A stretch of 64,000 bases of DNA from Phytophthora colocasiae (lineage: Eukaryota; Oomycota; Peronosporomycetes; Peronosporales; Peronosporaceae): positions 62,001 through 126,000 of the forward strand of contig JAGKQI010000024.1 of the NCBI GenBank assembly GCA_018806915.1, written 5' to 3'. The stretch's first letter is position 1. Each line of letters starts with the position of its first letter. Below, piece after piece: positions 46,326-55,689 of this stretch. A program made the position numbers and the translations under genes. The notes beneath the pieces were generated by a model. That model did no database searches. It was not told where the DNA came from and saw only the letters and a list, made by a program, of their open reading frames with translations.

Positions 46326-46353
46326 CGGTTCGAATCCGGGCACGCGCACCATT
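46326..46353 (-). promoter_or_regulatory. E2 unit C primer-binding site, extended tRNA match
   Basis: Same 28-base T-arm plus acceptor match as unit A, with one base change in the acceptor part (CACGCGC for CACACGC). Confidence 0.75.
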
Positions 46354-46354
46354 G

Positions 46355-47740
46355 TGGTGGAGCGGATCTGGCCAAAATCTGGTTGAGGCCGATCGATCGC
46401 CACTTGCGCCCAGACACCGACTAACGGAGGGGGTCCCCCGATGATCCGTGATCTTGCTGCGTGTAGTGTTCACCTTGTGTACCCGTCGGTAGGCGGGTTA
46501 CGCTCTTCCAGGTGACTTCTGAAGATGTCTTGGGACGAGAAGAATGTCTTGGGTGACGTAGGGGTGTGTGAGATAGCGTGGGAATACTTCACTCTACCTC
46601 GGAGGGGTTGATCCGGGTCACAGGCGAGTTCTCGAGCCTTGATCCGGTCACCTGGTCTTCGATCCAGGTCTTCCAAAGGTCCAATGTTGGGGATCTGATC
46701 CCTTCCTTTACGATGCTTGCCGCTTCCTATAGCGGGTGTCTTGATGGGTTGAGAGTCGACGAGATCGTCAGGCCAAGCAGCCAATTCCTTCCGATCCGTA
46801 GTTCGCACGTAAAGGATAGATCACTAGATAGGGTAAAACTGGCCAATGTATTATCCAGAATTAACCTCTATGCTAGATCTCTTCTCCTTACCTTCTTGAT
46901 GCCGGGGGCCAATGTAATTCCCAGTTCCGGTCTTGAACGAAGGCACTTGTGATGTCCAGAGCAAATTCGATTCTGTTTATGGTTATTCCTATGTCTACTA
47001 GCCCCATCCTCATCTGCTATCCTACGATTACCTGACATCCGGCTACACAGCTGCCCTTCCGATCTTCGATCTTGATCTCACCTAACCCCTGATCGCGATC
47101 TCGATCTGGCGATCTGGCGATCAGGCGATCTGGCGATCAGCCGATCAGCCGATCTGTCGATCTGGCGATCAGCTGATCAGCCGATCTGGCGATCAGCCGA
47201 TCTCGATCAACCATCTCGGTCATCGATCTTGGTCCACCGTCTTGAACAATGATCCCGATCAGCAGCCTTCATACTTGATCTCGCGTGCCTGCGTCGTCGA
47301 CATTCCAGGTCTTGAGCTTCCCAGACTTGATCACCACTCCCCACGCGACTAACACTGCCATCAGGTCCCCTCGGCAGCATCTCACGGTTATGTTGTCACC
47401 GGCCCACCATAGATCACACCGATCCCGACCCTCTGCCGCCTTGATCTCCTTCTCATGCGACCTCAGGCAAGGCGCCCTTTTCTCCTCCGACCCTGAGCCG
47501 CCACGCGGGACCGCACGACGGGTTCTCCAATCACTTAGTCTCACTTGACCAAGACGCCATCCATTCATCGCTGGCGAGATCCAGACGAACATCGATCTGG
47601 ATCCATTCGTCAGCCATCGTTCGCGCAATCTGGGGTCATCAACTGACATCTTGCTTCGCCAGAGGCCCCTGTCGCTTGATCCGCCTCTCTTAGGGCCTGA
47701 CGTTGCCTTTTCTCGGATTTCTTATTCGCGCTTCACCACA
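46355..47740 (-). repeat. E2 LTR4 (1386 bp), outer 5' LTR
   Basis: Like LTR1 it lacks the 191-bp repeat; its GATC microsatellite (47090-47210) is the longest of the four. Ends CTTCACCACA at 47740, directly followed by CATG and E1 integrase sequence. Confidence 0.85.
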
Positions 47741-47744
47741 CATG
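47741..47744 (+). repeat. E2 target-site duplication, right copy
   Basis: CATG, matching 8189-8192. Confidence 0.8.
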
Positions 47745-48868
47745 CCTCGACAGGGCATACACCGTTCTACGTGAACGCCATGAGGCATCCACGATTGCCG
47801 AGCATGCTCGGCGGGGTAGCTTCCTCCTTAAGTGGGGGAGGATCTACGGTTGCGTCCGAACAACCGCAGAATGCAACTGATAGCAGCACACTATCAGCTG
47901 CGGTGACGCGTGCGACGTCTCGTTCGAGCAGGAACGAGCGCGCGATGTCTGTGCCGGGCACAGACATGAGAGATGATAGCGAGCAGGCAGGGCCTGCTGC
48001 TGACAAGGGCGACAAGCTGAAAGGATTCAGCTCGGGTGCGCTAGACTTTGTCCAGCGAAGACAAGCCGTCATACGGTTTGTCCAGGATGCTATCGCAGCT
48101 TCTGTCGATCGACAGAAGCTGAACGCTGATACTGTTGGTAGAGGCAACACAAATGAATTCGAAAAGGGTTCATTAGTTTTGTTAGCTACACAAAACCTAC
48201 CTAGACATGCAGTGTCTGACTTTGGAGCAAGCAAGCTTGCTCCAAGATTCATTGGGCCGTTCAAAGTACTTGAACGGCATGGTAACGCGTACCGGCTGGA
48301 CATACCGTCCAGAATGAGGCTCCATCCGACCTTCTACGTCGGGCGGTTGAAGCTGTACGTGCAGCACGGACTACCTAGGGCTGGTAGTCCGACTGAGGAG
48401 TGCGAGAGGCCTGGAAGGCCTTCTCGAGACCGTCGACACGGTCGATCAACCGGTTCACTCTCGTCCCAAGACCGGACGAGAGGTTCGAGGCAGTCTGAGC
48501 TGCCTCGCAGACCTCAGCACGGAGGACACGAACCTCCTGCTTCAGAGCAGCTATCTCAGCGCTCTGTGTCTGCTCCAGCGCAGCAACTCGATCGTGCAGG
48601 GCACGATCGTCATGGTCATAGCGTTGACCATGCGGAGGGAGTGTTCCCACCCCCTCCGCCGCCGTTGCGCGACGCGCGTGGAGCGATCCGCTGGATTGTT
48701 GAGCGGATTGTGGCTCATAAGAGAACGAACTCTCAAGGGGTTCGTCTTCGTATTCGTTGGAGAGGATTTCCTCCTCATCGAGATACATGGGAGCCGCGGA
48801 ACGTCCTGATGGAGGACGTTCCGGAAATGGTGAGGGCGTACGAAGCCCACCATAACTTGCAGGGGTAA
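47741..48868 (+). pseudogene. pol: E1 integrase C-terminus and chromodomain
   Basis: Open frame that continues the E1 integrase interrupted at 8192. It starts ASTGHTPFYVN, then the integrase C-terminal barrel (FGASKLAPRFIGPFKVLERH, later HPTFYVGRLKLYV), a long Gly/Ser/Arg-rich linker and a chromodomain at about 48700-48830 (WIVERIVAHKR, LRIRWRGFPPHRDTWEP). Stop at 48868. The last 494 bases overlap the antisense ORF tail to tail. This part is uninterrupted, but the element is dead because of frameshifts upstream and the E2 insertion. Confidence 0.85.
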
Positions 48869-49919
48869 TCCCTGCACGAGGAGTGCTGCGGTCAGCCACA
48901 GCACTCGGAGCTTCGCGTGGCACAATACGACCACGGAGTTCCTTGATGTGATCGGGTACACGGACGACCGTGTACCCCAGGAGATCACTTTCGGTGAGAC
49001 GTGTTGCCAAGGGTGGGCAACACGGACAGGGTGTGCCAAAGGGAACGGCACATGGGATCCCCGCTTCCATGGACTGATCATGGAGGCGTTCACACTTACC
49101 ACGCGTAGTGTAAGTGTAGTAGCGATCGCGAGCCGCAGCAACGCGATCGCGATATGCCTTCGGGTCTTTGTTGAAGTTTTCAACAAAGGCGTTCCACGAC
49201 TGACAAAGTGCCTGCCACTCTGGCACTTTGCTCTTGCGCGAAGTCTTCTTCGCTGCATAATATCGGAGCTCGTGGAAGAGCCCGATATAGTAGTCGCGTC
49301 TTTGAGTCTCGGACTCAAAGACAACCTTAGCGGCGACGTCGTCGTCGTTGATACTGTTGCATGAGTACAACAGTATCGGGTTCGGTGGTGAACTTGCACC
49401 GAACCGGTCATGGATCTCAGCCTCAGTAGGCATCCATGGTGTGCGCACTCGCGGATCAGTGCGCGGGGCAGTGAGCGCCCTCGACATGGGGGACGCTTCA
49501 TCATCACTGCGCGGACGCTTCGAGCTTGAAGCGTCCGAGGCCTCATGACGAGGTCGTCGAGATCCCACGGGTGGGTCTGACGTGTCTTCGGACGAAGACA
49601 CGGGAGCGGGAGCCTTGACATCAACCTCCCCCTCCTCGACATCCTCCTCGTAGTCGAGGATGTCTTCGTAGTCCTCTCCAAAGAGTTCTTTGAGAGGGAC
49701 AGCAGGATTCTTAATCCCTGCTAGAGAAGAAGACTTCTTCTTCTCATGCTTCTCCTTATGGAGAGCGTGGTACTTGGTGACAGAGAGCTTCTCTGTCGGA
49801 CCGCTGGAAGCAGCAGTGCTAGTGAGCACTGCTGGGGTCGTTGTTCCAGCTGTAGAGGCAGCAGGTGAGGCTTGCGCGTCCGCAGTAGCGGACGGAGACG
49901 TGGGCGTTGGCGAGTCCAT
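48375..49919 (-). CDS. E1 antisense ORF, 514 aa, intact
   Basis: Runs opposite to E1 gag-pol. ATG at 49919, only 99 bases inside the 3' LTR, so an antisense promoter in the LTR could drive it. Residues 1-45 are Ser/Thr/Ala/Pro-rich; 75-105 acidic (EDYEDILDYEEDVEEGEVDV); 120-140 has two basic clusters like a bipartite nuclear signal (RRPR...SKRPRSDDE); 160-330 is a folded-looking domain with a Cys/His cluster (C276, H280, C290, C298, C300, C301); 440-500 is a coiled coil (VAALEQTQSAEIAALKQEV). Its last 165 codons overlap the integrase tail and chromodomain coding on the other strand. No homologue recognised. Intact although gag-pol is broken. Confidence 0.65.
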   Translation of the reverse strand: MDSPTPTSPSATADAQASPAASTAGTTTPAVLTSTAASSGPTEKLSVTKYHALHKEKHEKKKSSSLAGIKNPAVPLKELFGEDYEDILDYEEDVEEGEVDVKAPAPVSSSEDTSDPPVGSRRPRHEASDASSSKRPRSDDEASPMSRALTAPRTDPRVRTPWMPTEAEIHDRFGASSPPNPILLYSCNSINDDDVAAKVVFESETQRRDYYIGLFHELRYYAAKKTSRKSKVPEWQALCQSWNAFVENFNKDPKAYRDRVAAARDRYYTYTTRGKCERLHDQSMEAGIPCAVPFGTPCPCCPPLATRLTESDLLGYTVVRVPDHIKELRGRIVPREAPSAVADRSTPRAGITPASYGGLRTPSPFPERPPSGRSAAPMYLDEEEILSNEYEDEPLESSFSYEPQSAQQSSGSLHARRATAAEGVGTLPPHGQRYDHDDRALHDRVAALEQTQSAEIAALKQEVRVLRAEVCEAAQTASNLSSGLGTRVNRLIDRVDGLEKAFQASRTPQSDYQP

Positions 49920-50007
49920 TGCGAAATGAACTCGGATTTCTCTTGGGAACTTGACGGTCTTGTCAAGTTCTGTTGATTGACGTATCGAGACCGATACGTC
50001 GAATCTT

Positions 50008-50018
50008 AAAGGGGATGG
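50008..50018 (+). promoter_or_regulatory. E1 polypurine tract
   Basis: AAAGGGGATGG directly before the 3' LTR; plus-strand primer site. Confidence 0.7.
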
Positions 50019-50255
50019 TGTAACGGGTTACACGTACAAGTGGTTGTACCACTTGTAACTCTAACAGTTAGGATAACTGTTAGAGGTTGGAAATGGGCCT
50101 CAGACCTTGGTGTGCTGTACACACCAATGGATACATGGGCGAACCACATTATTGGATGGTTCGTGTGCATTTTTGCATATTATTGGTAGAAAGTAACGGA
50201 TTTCTACCAATCAATGAGCAGAGTTTCTGCCAACCACACGTTGGCAGACCCTTTA
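50019..50255 (+). repeat. E1 3' LTR, first 237 bases, cut by E3
   Basis: Matches 2622-2859 of the 5' LTR almost base for base, then is replaced at 50256 by the LTR of E3. The missing 222 bases should lie outside the window, beyond E3 and E4. Confidence 0.85.
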
Positions 50256-50669
50256 TGCAGCGGGGCTGCGTAGGTGTGCACGGCACAGAGGAAGTTGGGT
50301 TGACTCGTAGAGTCCTGCTTGCAAGGCACTAGCCTTCGGTTCTATACAAGAACCAAGTAGTCCACTAAATACGGGACTCTCACAATCAGTGTCCCTATAA
50401 TAAAGGAACTAACACTAATTATGTAAAATGCAAACTGATTTTTATTTATTTTATTGCCCTAATCCTGAATGTAACGGATTTAGTATCTAACATACTAAAT
50501 CCTAATCAAATGTAATGTGTGGCTCTGAGCTAACAGCCAGCAACTGGCTACATATGTGACGTGTGAGAAACACTATGTGTTGTACACGGATCTGTGACTT
50601 GTGACCTGGATGGTGTATACCACACCTATTGTAGCCAAGGCGCGCAGCGCCGTGTAAACCCCCGTTACA
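50256..50669 (-). repeat. E3 3' LTR (414 bp)
   Basis: Plus strand TGCAGCGGGG...CCCGTTACA. Same length as the E5 LTR and closely similar throughout. Confidence 0.85.
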
Positions 50670-50684
50670 CCCTCCCCCACCAAA
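50670..50684 (-). promoter_or_regulatory. E3 polypurine tract
   Basis: Plus strand CCCTCCCCCACCAAA, identical in position and near-identical in sequence to that of E5. Confidence 0.7.
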
Positions 50685-50965
50685 CCGTGGATACGGAGTA
50701 TCTACAACTGTAGACATAACTGCCTTGTCAAGGCCTGTCACCGGCAACTTTCCGATAAAAGAAATCTCTCAACGAGAGTGCGCGGGTGCGCTGGCTCAAC
50801 GAGCACATTCTCCAATTCTCCCCAGCGAGCCAACCGCTCCTGAGGTGTCCAGTGACCAGGCGTCTCACGCCCCAGCGCCTCAGCGCTTTCCGGTCTGAGC
50901 CCTCGGCTCCTCTCACGCTCTCCGATTCGGAGTATTTCACGGCGTCTCGCCTTCGCTACGGAGCG

Positions 50966-52137
50966 ATGTTCAAGGCCAGCCCGACGTCAAGTGGTAGCGG
51001 TGGCTCACCCTTCGAGTACACGACAGCGTCGCCGACGCGCGACCCACGTCGCTCTCCTACAGAGGAAGGCGAGGTCGAAGTGGACTACGAGGAGTCCGAA
51101 CAGGGCGATGCCCATGCGTCTCCTGCTCCTGCGAGCCCTCGGACGCCCTGATCTCGAGCTGCGCTCTCCACGCGATCCGCGTCGGTACTCAATTCCTCGG
51201 CAGCTGCGGCAGCCCAATCCGTTCCCGGAGGGACCTTCGAGCCTCGTGCTCAACGCGTTGCGCAACGCACCACCGCTTCCTGCTCGCGATGAGCCAGAGT
51301 CACTCAAGGGAGTCGAAGACGCGATCACCAACCCTCTGGATGAGGCACAGGAGGCTTCCCTGAGCGGTGCTCCAGAGTCACGTCGACCGGTCCCAACGGG
51401 ACATCGTGGGGACTTCGTCGCGGCGCGACTACGGCTTCGAGCCTCGCGACCCTGCCGAGCAGGTGACGCAGTTGAGGGCGCCCCCAAACCGGCAGGGGTA
51501 CGCCATAGGCCATCCTCCACGTACGGGGGCGGAGACTCAGCAGCGACAGGGGCTCCATGAGCGTTTCCTGACCCCGCAGGTGTGCACACTCGCCGAGTAT
51601 CGGCAACGCTTAGATAAGCAACGGCGACGGGAGTCTGTGCCTCAGATGAGGACTTATCCACTCCTGCTCCAAACCGGAGAGACCACCGGGACCACATGGT
51701 CCATGTGGCCACCTGGGCCGAGGCTTCACGGAAGCTCGCGTCGTTTGACCGGCTCATGGAGAGCTGCGCCGAGGTGGACGTCCGCCTCGCCCGAGGTCTA
51801 CTTCTTCCAGTACGCGAAGATACGCGTGCGGCCCGGCCGCTTTCCTCGTCACACGACGGCAGTGGCTCCCCGCCTCTCAGGCCACTCATCCCTGCTTCGC
51901 AGGATGCTCCCTTCAGTCTCCGAGGGAGACTCGCTGGCTGTGCCAGCCACGGACCAGAGCCTGAGCTCGGCTGCTAGTCCGTCAGCTTCTCACACTAGTG
52001 GTGAGAAGCGGGTGTCGACCGAGTGGTCGACCTCGAGCCCTTCGGGCGCCCCCGATCTTCGCGATCAAAAGCGTCCACGACGTCAGGGCAGTCACTGCCT
52101 CAGGGACCCTTCAAACTCCCACGAGTTTTGGGAATGA
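50966..52137 (+). pseudogene. E3 antisense ORF, frameshifted
   Basis: Opposite to E3 gag-pol. ATG at 50966 (MFKASPTSSGSGG, as in E5), acidic EEGEVEVDYEESEQG, then a frameshift near 51145 to the frame ending 51560 (LNALRNAPPLPARDEP, ITNPLDEAQEASLSG), then another to 51367-52137 (TLAEYRQRLDKQRRRES), with a further frame piece at 51696-51977 (EASRKLASFDRLMESCAEVD). The last 46 bases overlap the chromodomain coding on the other strand. The acidic motif resembles that of the E1 antisense protein (VEEGEVDV). Function unknown. Confidence 0.55.
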
Positions 52138-52298
52138 GGATATCCACGCCACTTCACCAGATACTGGTTTTGACTACGGTGGCGACGCCGCGCCATCAGG
52201 CGCTCCACGTGGTAGTGGGAGTCCCTGCTCATCGAGCAACGGCGGAGGAGGCCGATTCGCTGCGGAACGCCGTACTCGATGAGTGTGACGAGCGCCAT
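52092..52298 (-). pseudogene. pol: E3 chromodomain
   Basis: HYHVERLMARRR, then QYLVKWRGYPHSQNSWEFE, a standard chromodomain core at the end of Pol. Separated from integrase by a frameshifted linker (52300-52460). Confidence 0.85.
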
Positions 52299-52460
52299 GT
52301 TGTCGCATCGCGCCTGGTACCAACTCGATCACTCGATCGGTACTCTCCGGAGTCAGACTCAGTCCCTGCAAGGGAACGTCGAGAGTGGTTGGCATTCGCA
52401 TGCACGGCTCGCTCATGACATGGAGGAGATTGCAAGCCGGATGGATTGGCTCGAAGGTCC

Positions 52461-53893
52461 TCAGTCCCGGACTGCTCGCCTGCACCAGCAGGAGCTTCCA
52501 GCTCGCTGAGTTGCGAGGTCAGGTGACGTTGCTGCTGCAGATGACGCAGCCTGGGCACGTGTCGTCGGTGCCAGCGCCTCCGCGCTCACCTCCCGCGGGT
52601 CCCGATATGGCTTAAGCAAGCCGACGTAGAACACCGGGTGTGTTCGCATCCGCTTTGGCAAGTCAAGCGTGTATGCCAGGCCCTTCTTGGCCACGACCGT
52701 AAATGGTCCGATGAAACGCGGACGCAATTTCGTCTTAAAGACATTTGACACTGCATGTGTAGGTAGGTTCTTAGCGTTTAATAAAACCTGGTCACCGACC
52801 TTAAATTCCCATACATTGCTTCTACCTTTTGTATCCGCTTGTTCCTTCTGAACGTCTTGGCTTTCAGCCATCGCGTCACGTACACGGCGTAATACGCTCA
52901 ATCTCACCGAGAGGAAGTCATCGACTTGTTTACGCACAGCAGAAGGGCTGATATCAGCAAGCTCGGAGTCGAGCGACGGCACAGCCTCTCCCCCACCAAG
53001 CCCAAGGCTACCGCGTGGCGGAGTGAGCGGAACGCGCGGGTGCGCAAGGCCGTTCACGTAGAACGGGGTGAAGCCTGTCGAGGCATGCACCGCATTGTTC
53101 ATGGAGAACTCAACGAGAGGGAGCATAGCGCTCCAACGCTGCGGCGTTTCGGCGCATACGCTGCGGAGGATGTCCTCCAGAACGCGGTTCACGCGTTCGG
53201 TCTGACCGTCGGTCTGCGGATGGTCCGCCGTGGACATGTCCAGTCGAGTGCCCAGCACCTTGAAGACGGACGTCCAGAAGTGACCCGTGAAACGGGGATC
53301 TCGATCCGAGACAATGGTCTCAGGCAGCCCATGCTGGCGGAAGACCCGATCGATGAAGATCGTCGCTGTACCAGCACCATCGACGGTGTCCGGCACAGCC
53401 GCTAGATGAGCCATCTTGCTCAGACGGTCAACAAAGACCACCACGCCCGTGTTGCCTGCCGAGTCCTTCGGCAGGCCAAACACAAAGTCCATACTTATGG
53501 ACTGCCAACACCCAGAGGGTACAGGTAAGCTCGCCAAGGCGCAGCCGCATGCGGCGAGGGTTTAACCCGCTGACACGTCTCGCACGTGCGCACATATGTG
53601 CTGACCCACTTGTACATCTTCGGCCACCAGTACATGGAGCTCACCGAGCCGTACGTCTTCTCGCGACCGAGGTGGCCGCCTGTGGGTGTGTCGTGAGCCT
53701 CATAGAGGATACGGTACTTCAGATCCTCATCGTGAGGAACTACCACTCGTGGTGGGTCATCCTGACCCGTGCTGTAGTACAGCAGACCGCCTTCCAGGCT
53801 GTAGCGTTGGAGTCTCGCCTTTAGGCGTCGTGACAGAGTCACCTTTGAGTCTTTTAAACTCATCGCTCCCCAGAGCTTGGAGCAACGCGACAC
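52461..53893 (-). pseudogene. pol: E3 integrase
   Basis: Zinc-finger part in the frame 53893-53495 (HDTPTGGHLGREKTYG, then CETCQRVKPSP). The core is in the long frame 53537-52461 with the complete site: D17 (SMDFVFGLP), D78 (IVSDRDPRF) and E114 (TDGQTERVNRV), 35 residues between the last two. Then NNAVHASTGFTPFYVN and the C-terminal barrel (KLRPRFIGPFTVVAKKGLAY). One frameshift separates finger and core; the core itself looks intact. Confidence 0.85.
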
Positions 53894-54570
53894 AAGAGTC
53901 GTCCTGAGCGTACGCTGCTCGAACCATGTCCGTCACGGACGACGTCACCGAGGTGACATGGAGATAACTCATAGTCCGGGCGACGTGATAACGCGTCAGC
54001 GAGGACGTTCTGCCTGCCAGGCTTGTACTTCACCTCGAAGTTATACTCCGCAAAGAAGGAGAGCCATCAGGCCATCCTCTGCGAGAGGTGAGGCGACTGC
54101 GTCGCTGTGCGTAGTGACGCATGATCCGTGTAGATCACAAACGGCTTGGAGCCGAGCAGGTGAACCCTGAATTTGACGAGAGCGTACTTCATCGCAAGTA
54201 GCTCCTTGTCATGAACTGGATAGTTCTTCTCAGCAGCCTTGAGCTGTCGCGACTCAAACGCAATGACGCGTTCGCGCCCTTCGGCGTCCGCTTGTAGCAA
54301 AGCACTGCCGATGGCAAAGTCCGAGGCGTCACAGACGACAATAAACGGACGAGCGGGGTCTGGCAGCGCCAGTATCGGTGCCTGAAGCAGGCTATCCTTG
54401 ATACAAGTGAAAGCATTCTCGTGCTCGGCACGCCATACCCACTCGGCATCCTTCTTAAGGAGATCCGTCAGTGGCCGAGCCAACTCAGCGTAGTTCTCGC
54501 TGTACTTGTGCAAGTAGTTGGCCAAACCCAGCCACTTACGCAAGTCCTTCTGGTTCAAGGAACCGGCCAA
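53894..54570 (-). pseudogene. pol: E3 RT thumb and RNase H
   Basis: Frame 54570-54067: thumb (DLRKWLGLANYLHKYSENYA), then RNase H with CDASDFAIG, VHDKELLAM and YTDHASL. A small indel near 54066 moves the final part (NVLADALSRRPDY) to the next frame. The four acids are all encoded. Confidence 0.85.
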
Positions 54571-55260
54571 TCCACAATGGCCTTGACCTTTGCTGGATCA
54601 GCACGAAGGCCATGCTTCCCAATGAAGCACCCTAGGAAGGGATTTCTTCCGCGCCAAAGACGCACTTGTCTGCGTTGGCGTACAGCTTGTTCGTGCGCAT
54701 GCACTCGAGCACAGCTCTCACGTGTTCCACGTGCACCTCAACGTCAGTCTTGCCGTGTTCGGCCTGACTGTGGACGAACACGTCGTCAAAGTACGTTTGT
54801 GCGAATGCCCGTAGGGCCTGGAAACAGCTGCGTCACTAGACGATTGAACGTTGCGGGCGCGTTCGAGAGCCCTTGGGGCATGACGAGCCACTCCCAGAGC
54901 ATACCGCTCGGGGTGCTCACCGCTGTAAGCGGAATATCACTGGCCTGCATGAGCAGCTGATAGTACCCATCGACTAAGTCGAGTGCACTGTACATGGTGC
55001 AACCCACCATGTTGTTCTGAAGAACATCCTTCCTAGGAATCGGCGTCTGCGCCGGAATCGTGGCAGTGTTGAGCTTGTTAAAAGCGTGAACGATACGCCA
55101 CTTGCCATTCGGCTTTCTGACACAGAACGTTGGCGCGGAATGCGGAGACTTGCTCTCGCTTTTTACGAGACCCGCCGCGTGCTTCGCACGGAAGAAGGCG
55201 TCAATGACGTCGCATTGCTCTTTTAGTAAGTGGCCACTGTCGGGTCACGCAGTATTTTTT
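54571..55260 (-). pseudogene. pol: E3 reverse transcriptase, frameshifted
   Basis: Palm pieces in the frame 55010-54786: YSALDLVDGYYQLLM and MLWEWLVMPQGLSNAPATF. A frameshift just before the catalytic motif puts TYFDD (near 54798-54784) in another frame. The N-terminal fingers (SAPTFCVRKPNGKWRIVHAF) are encoded around 55050-55140. E4 carries the same region in the plus orientation. Confidence 0.75.
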
Positions 55261-55680
55261 TCGGGGAACTATGTCTATCTCATGACTAACGCCTGGGTGG
55301 GTAGGCTGGCAACTGGGTGTTTCTTTCGAGAAAACGTCTCAATATTCCTTCAGCATGTTGTGGATGGGATCCGAGGGATTCTTGAGGATCTCCGATCCAC
55401 TCCTGGCGTTCAACGCCTTCTTGACTTTCGGCCAAGACGGACTCGTCAACAAGGGACGACGAGTTTAACTCCTCCTCAGGTCGAACGATGACCACCTCTG
55501 GCGAATTCGCCAGCCTTCAAGGCATCGCCAAAGTCGGCGAAGGACATCTCTTCTAGCTCAAGGAGCTTGTCAACACTTGGCAAGTCGTCCAGCAGGACAC
55601 TGCCTTCGGCACTACCGCCCACTCCATCAACCAGAGTGTATAGCGCCCACAGCCCTCCGGTGCGTCGGCACTTGACGTCA
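55261..55680 (-). pseudogene. pol: E3 pol: linker before RT
   Basis: Matches the E4 frame 59487-59873: MSFADFGDALKAG near 55550-55510 and VIVRPEEELNSSSLVDESVL in the frame 55495-55286. Indels near 55260 and 55400 break it. Confidence 0.65.
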
Positions 55681-55689
55681 CGGATGACT

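Larger units (their letters stand above)
8193..47740 (-). mobile_element. E2: tandem array of a dual-RNase-H chromodomain gypsy element (4 LTRs, 3 internal regions)
   Basis: The four LTRs alternate with three nearly identical internal regions: A 9527-20514, B 22263-33245 and C 35358-46354 (10,988, 10,983 and 10,997 bp). All have the same orientation, gag-pol on the minus strand. Each internal region has PBS, gag, pol (protease, RT, RNase H, second RNase H, integrase, chromodomain), a convergent gene on the plus strand and a polypurine tract. Only the outermost ends carry the CATG duplication, so this is one insertion later expanded (or inserted as a multimer), not three insertions. The copies differ by scattered indels and by LTR repeat number, which argues against a trivial assembly duplication. 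Confidence 0.85.
2622..50255 (+). mobile_element. E1: plus-strand chromodomain Ty3/gypsy element, interrupted by E2
   Basis: Order on the plus strand: 5' LTR, PBS, gag with zinc knuckle, protease, repeat-rich spacer, RT, RNase H, integrase zinc finger and core, [E2 insertion 8193-47740], integrase C-terminus, chromodomain, antisense ORF, polypurine tract, partial 3' LTR. Without E2 it is about 8 kb. The pol frame reads straight across the E2 insertion point when one CATG is removed. Several frameshifts inactivate gag and pol. Its coding sequence is extraordinarily rich in short perfect inverted repeats (see findings). Confidence 0.9.

Noticed and set aside
8193..47740. E2 as bacterial contamination because of Dam-like GATC density
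   Set aside because: E2 is flanked by a target duplication inside E1 and encodes a chromodomain gypsy Pol; it belongs to the same eukaryotic genome.
48551..49681. 376-codon second minus-strand frame in E1
   Set aside because: Overlaps the 514-codon antisense ORF in another frame, is Arg/His-rich without motifs, and lacks the acidic and coiled-coil organisation.
51005..51889. 294-codon minus-strand ORF in E3
   Set aside because: Lies opposite the conserved antisense frame, Ser/Arg-rich, no similarity to the corresponding E1 or E4 regions; treated as a shadow.
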